Below are positions 31,604 through 33,002 of a DNA stretch of 33,002 nt, one piece after another. The notes beneath the pieces are model-generated. The model worked only from the letters and a program-made list of their open reading frames with translations. It had not been told where the DNA came from and made no database searches. The translations under genes and the position numbers were made by a program. Source of the DNA: Planctomycetaceae bacterium (GTDB lineage: Bacteria; Planctomycetota; Planctomycetia; Pirellulales; Thermoguttaceae); the NCBI GenBank assembly GCA_021372555.1, contig JAJFUI010000263.1, positions 1-33,002 on the forward strand, in the 5' to 3' direction. Every line of letters begins with the position of its first letter. Position 1 is the stretch's first letter.

Positions 31604-32653
31604 ATGCCGGCCGACGTCTCGAAAACATCACTCGCCACCGCATGCGGTTCGGCCAACAGCGATTCGGTCCCGCAGGCTCGCGCTCGTACGGCTGACGGCG
31701 CTGTGATGGTCCGGCCGCGCGACTTCGGTTTCAATCCGGAGACCGCGGTGGACAATGAGTTTCTCTCGCCACTGGCGGCGGAAAAGGGAGCCCCCACGTG
31801 CACGCCGTCCGCCGAGATCGCTCGCCGGGCGAACGTCGAGTTCCAGAACATGCTCGATCGACTCCGCGCGGAGGAGATCGACGTGATGGTTCTGGAGCCG
31901 AGTGGAAGCGACGCGGTCCGCGTGCCGGACGCCGTGTTTCCGAACAACTGGTTCTCGACGGAATCGGATGGGACGCTGATTGTCTATCCGATGATGGCCC
32001 CGAACCGCCGGGCGGAGCGACGCATCGACGACCTGGTGCGGCTGCTGCGTGAAAACGGCCGCATCGTCCGCGACGTTGTTCTGCTGGCCCCGCTCGACGA
32101 GAACCAACGGTTCCTTGAAGGGACCGGCGCGATGGTCATCGATCGCGCGGCCGGAGTGGTATACGCCAGCCGCTCGCAGCGATGCCACCCCGAGCAGTTC
32201 GACCACTTCGTTCGCTCGCGGTCGTATGAAGGGATTCTCTTCGACACCGCCGGATCGTCAGGCCACCCGATCTATCACACCAACGTGATGATGAACCTTG
32301 GCCAACGATACGCGGTCGTCTGCCCTGAAGCGATTCCTGATCCCGCCCAGCGTGATCGCGTGATGCAATCGCTGCGGCGATCGTTCGACGTGATCGAGAT
32401 TTCGATGCCACAGATGGAAAAACACTTCTGCGGCAACCTGCTCGAACTCCGCAACCGCCGGAACGAGCCGCGGATTATTCTCTCCGCCCGGGCGGAGCAG
32501 GGCTTTACGTCCTCACAGCGTCGTCGGCTGGCGGGGTACGGCAAGCTCGTCGTTGTCGATCTCGACACCATCGAGCTGATCGGTGGCGGCAGCGCCCGCT
32601 GCATGCTGGCCGAAATCTTCTGCCCGCGTGCGAAGTTGGCAGCGGGTAAGTAG
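31604..32653 (+). CDS. CtlX-like hydrolase of the arginine-deiminase/amidinotransferase superfamily
   Basis: The 349-residue protein has the superfamily's pentein fold features. PDAVFPNNWFST (108-119) carries the substrate-binding Asp, LEGTGAMVIDR (171-181) a conserved Glu, YHTNVMM (224-230) the catalytic His, and GGGSARCMLAEIF (327-339) the nucleophile C333. This pattern fits the citrulline-utilization hydrolase CtlX group, which acts on citrulline or arginine in the cytosol. The start could be ATG 31604 or ATG 31706 (MVRPRDFGFNP, 35 residues later). Family members usually have under 15 residues before this strand, so the extra N-terminus may not be real. It follows the COG2403 gene by 148 bp. 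Confidence 0.85.
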   Translation: MPADVSKTSLATACGSANSDSVPQARARTADGAVMVRPRDFGFNPETAVDNEFLSPLAAEKGAPTCTPSAEIARRANVEFQNMLDRLRAEEIDVMVLEPSGSDAVRVPDAVFPNNWFSTESDGTLIVYPMMAPNRRAERRIDDLVRLLRENGRIVRDVVLLAPLDENQRFLEGTGAMVIDRAAGVVYASRSQRCHPEQFDHFVRSRSYEGILFDTAGSSGHPIYHTNVMMNLGQRYAVVCPEAIPDPAQRDRVMQSLRRSFDVIEISMPQMEKHFCGNLLELRNRRNEPRIILSARAEQGFTSSQRRRLAGYGKLVVVDLDTIELIGGGSARCMLAEIFCPRAKLAAGK

Positions 32654-32862
32654 TTGGCGGGCCATTGTGCACAGCCCCCGGGGCGAGCGCGTCACATCGC
32701 CAGCACGCGTTGGGGCACGAAGCGCTACCTGGACATGGATCGGCTTAGAGAACAGGAGCAAGAGGAGCCAATCACGGCAACGGAAGGAGTCGCGTAAACT
32801 TTACCGCGCTCCCCTCGGGGAGCAGCAGCAGGAGAGCTACCAGTTCCAAAGGCGAGCCTGAA
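32654..32862. other. intergenic stretch before the transposase fragment
   Basis: Nothing coding is supported here. A 16-bp palindrome (GCTCCCC and GGGGAGC, 32808-32823) is the only structure seen and might belong to an IS remnant. Confidence 0.4.
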
Positions 32863-33002
32863 ATCCAATGTGCGCAACTTGACGAACACTACCATTGCGC
32901 GATCATCGCCTGCCTGTTGATCAGCCTTTGGACCGGCGGGCGTCCCACGCTTCGCAGCTACGAGATGGTCTGCCTCTATCTGCAAGGCTGGGCGGACCTG
33001 GA
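32863..33002 (+). pseudogene. IS4-type transposase C-terminal fragment, cut by the window edge
   Basis: In this frame the last 46 codons read IQCAQLDEHYHCAIIACLLI, then SLWTGGRPTLRSYEMVCLYL and QGWADLE. This matches the C-terminal helices I know from planctomycete IS4 transposases (ALIACLLISLWTGRKPT). The upstream DNA in this frame has no start codon back to a TAG near 32744 and shows no transposase character. The copy is therefore probably a truncated IS remnant, though the right end lies outside the window. Confidence 0.6.

Noticed and set aside
31604..31705. First 34 residues of the CtlX-like frame as a signal peptide
   Set aside because: The stretch is polar (MPADVSKTSLATACGSANSD and on), without a hydrophobic core; it may be untranslated.

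Overview
The window looks like chromosomal DNA of a planctomycete, probably Pirellulales-like. The evidence is high GC content, four secreted proteins with PEP-CTERM sorting tails, several small or secreted families I associate with planctomycetes, and short dispersed palindromes that have entered coding sequences. No similarity search was possible, so all names rest on motifs read by eye.

Layout. Positions 1-3647 (minus) hold a truncated secreted protein and a very large secreted protein of carboxypeptidase-regulatory-like repeats. Positions 3858-7495 (minus) hold a collinear set: a PfkB sugar kinase, a myo-inositol-1-phosphate synthase-like protein and a DEAD-box helicase. A sialidase-like protein and a PEP-CTERM protein follow on plus, and a MATE exporter on minus. 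Positions 11942-13606 hold two tandem paralogous PEP-CTERM genes, each with its own conserved upstream block and terminator. Then come galE and a VapBC-type toxin-antitoxin pair (minus), with divergent rfbD-like and pteridine-reductase-like SDR genes (plus).

Positions 17253-19712 hold the most interesting structure. A tRNA-Phe gene has its 3' half copied as a perfect 44-bp direct repeat 2.4 kb away. Just inside the tRNA-side copy lies a frameshifted, truncated tyrosine-recombinase remnant. The enclosed DNA carries an intact PEP-CTERM gene and a broken secreted-protein gene. I read this as a decayed tRNA-integrated element.

Positions 20159-22664 are housekeeping: tmk, holB, a convergent YjbQ-family gene and a small cysteine-rich protein. 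Positions 22811-25828 carry a small hypothetical, a cluster of inverted repeats and three minus-strand genes (a small hypothetical, a DUF6807/PmoA-like secreted protein and a secreted hypothetical). The right part holds tRNA-Ala, a nucleoside-type MFS permease, acetyl-CoA synthetase, a cyclic 2,3-diphosphoglycerate synthase homologue (COG2403), a CtlX/arginine-deiminase-like hydrolase and, at the very edge, a piece of an IS4-type transposase.

The likely joint roles are envelope and surface chemistry (PEP-CTERM proteins, sialidase, GalE, RfbD), nucleotide supply and replication (Tmk, HolB, nucleoside permease) and acetate or amino-acid use (Acs, CtlX, COG2403). I see no CRISPR array, no rRNA and no complete defence island. 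The only defence or stress module is the VapBC-like pair.
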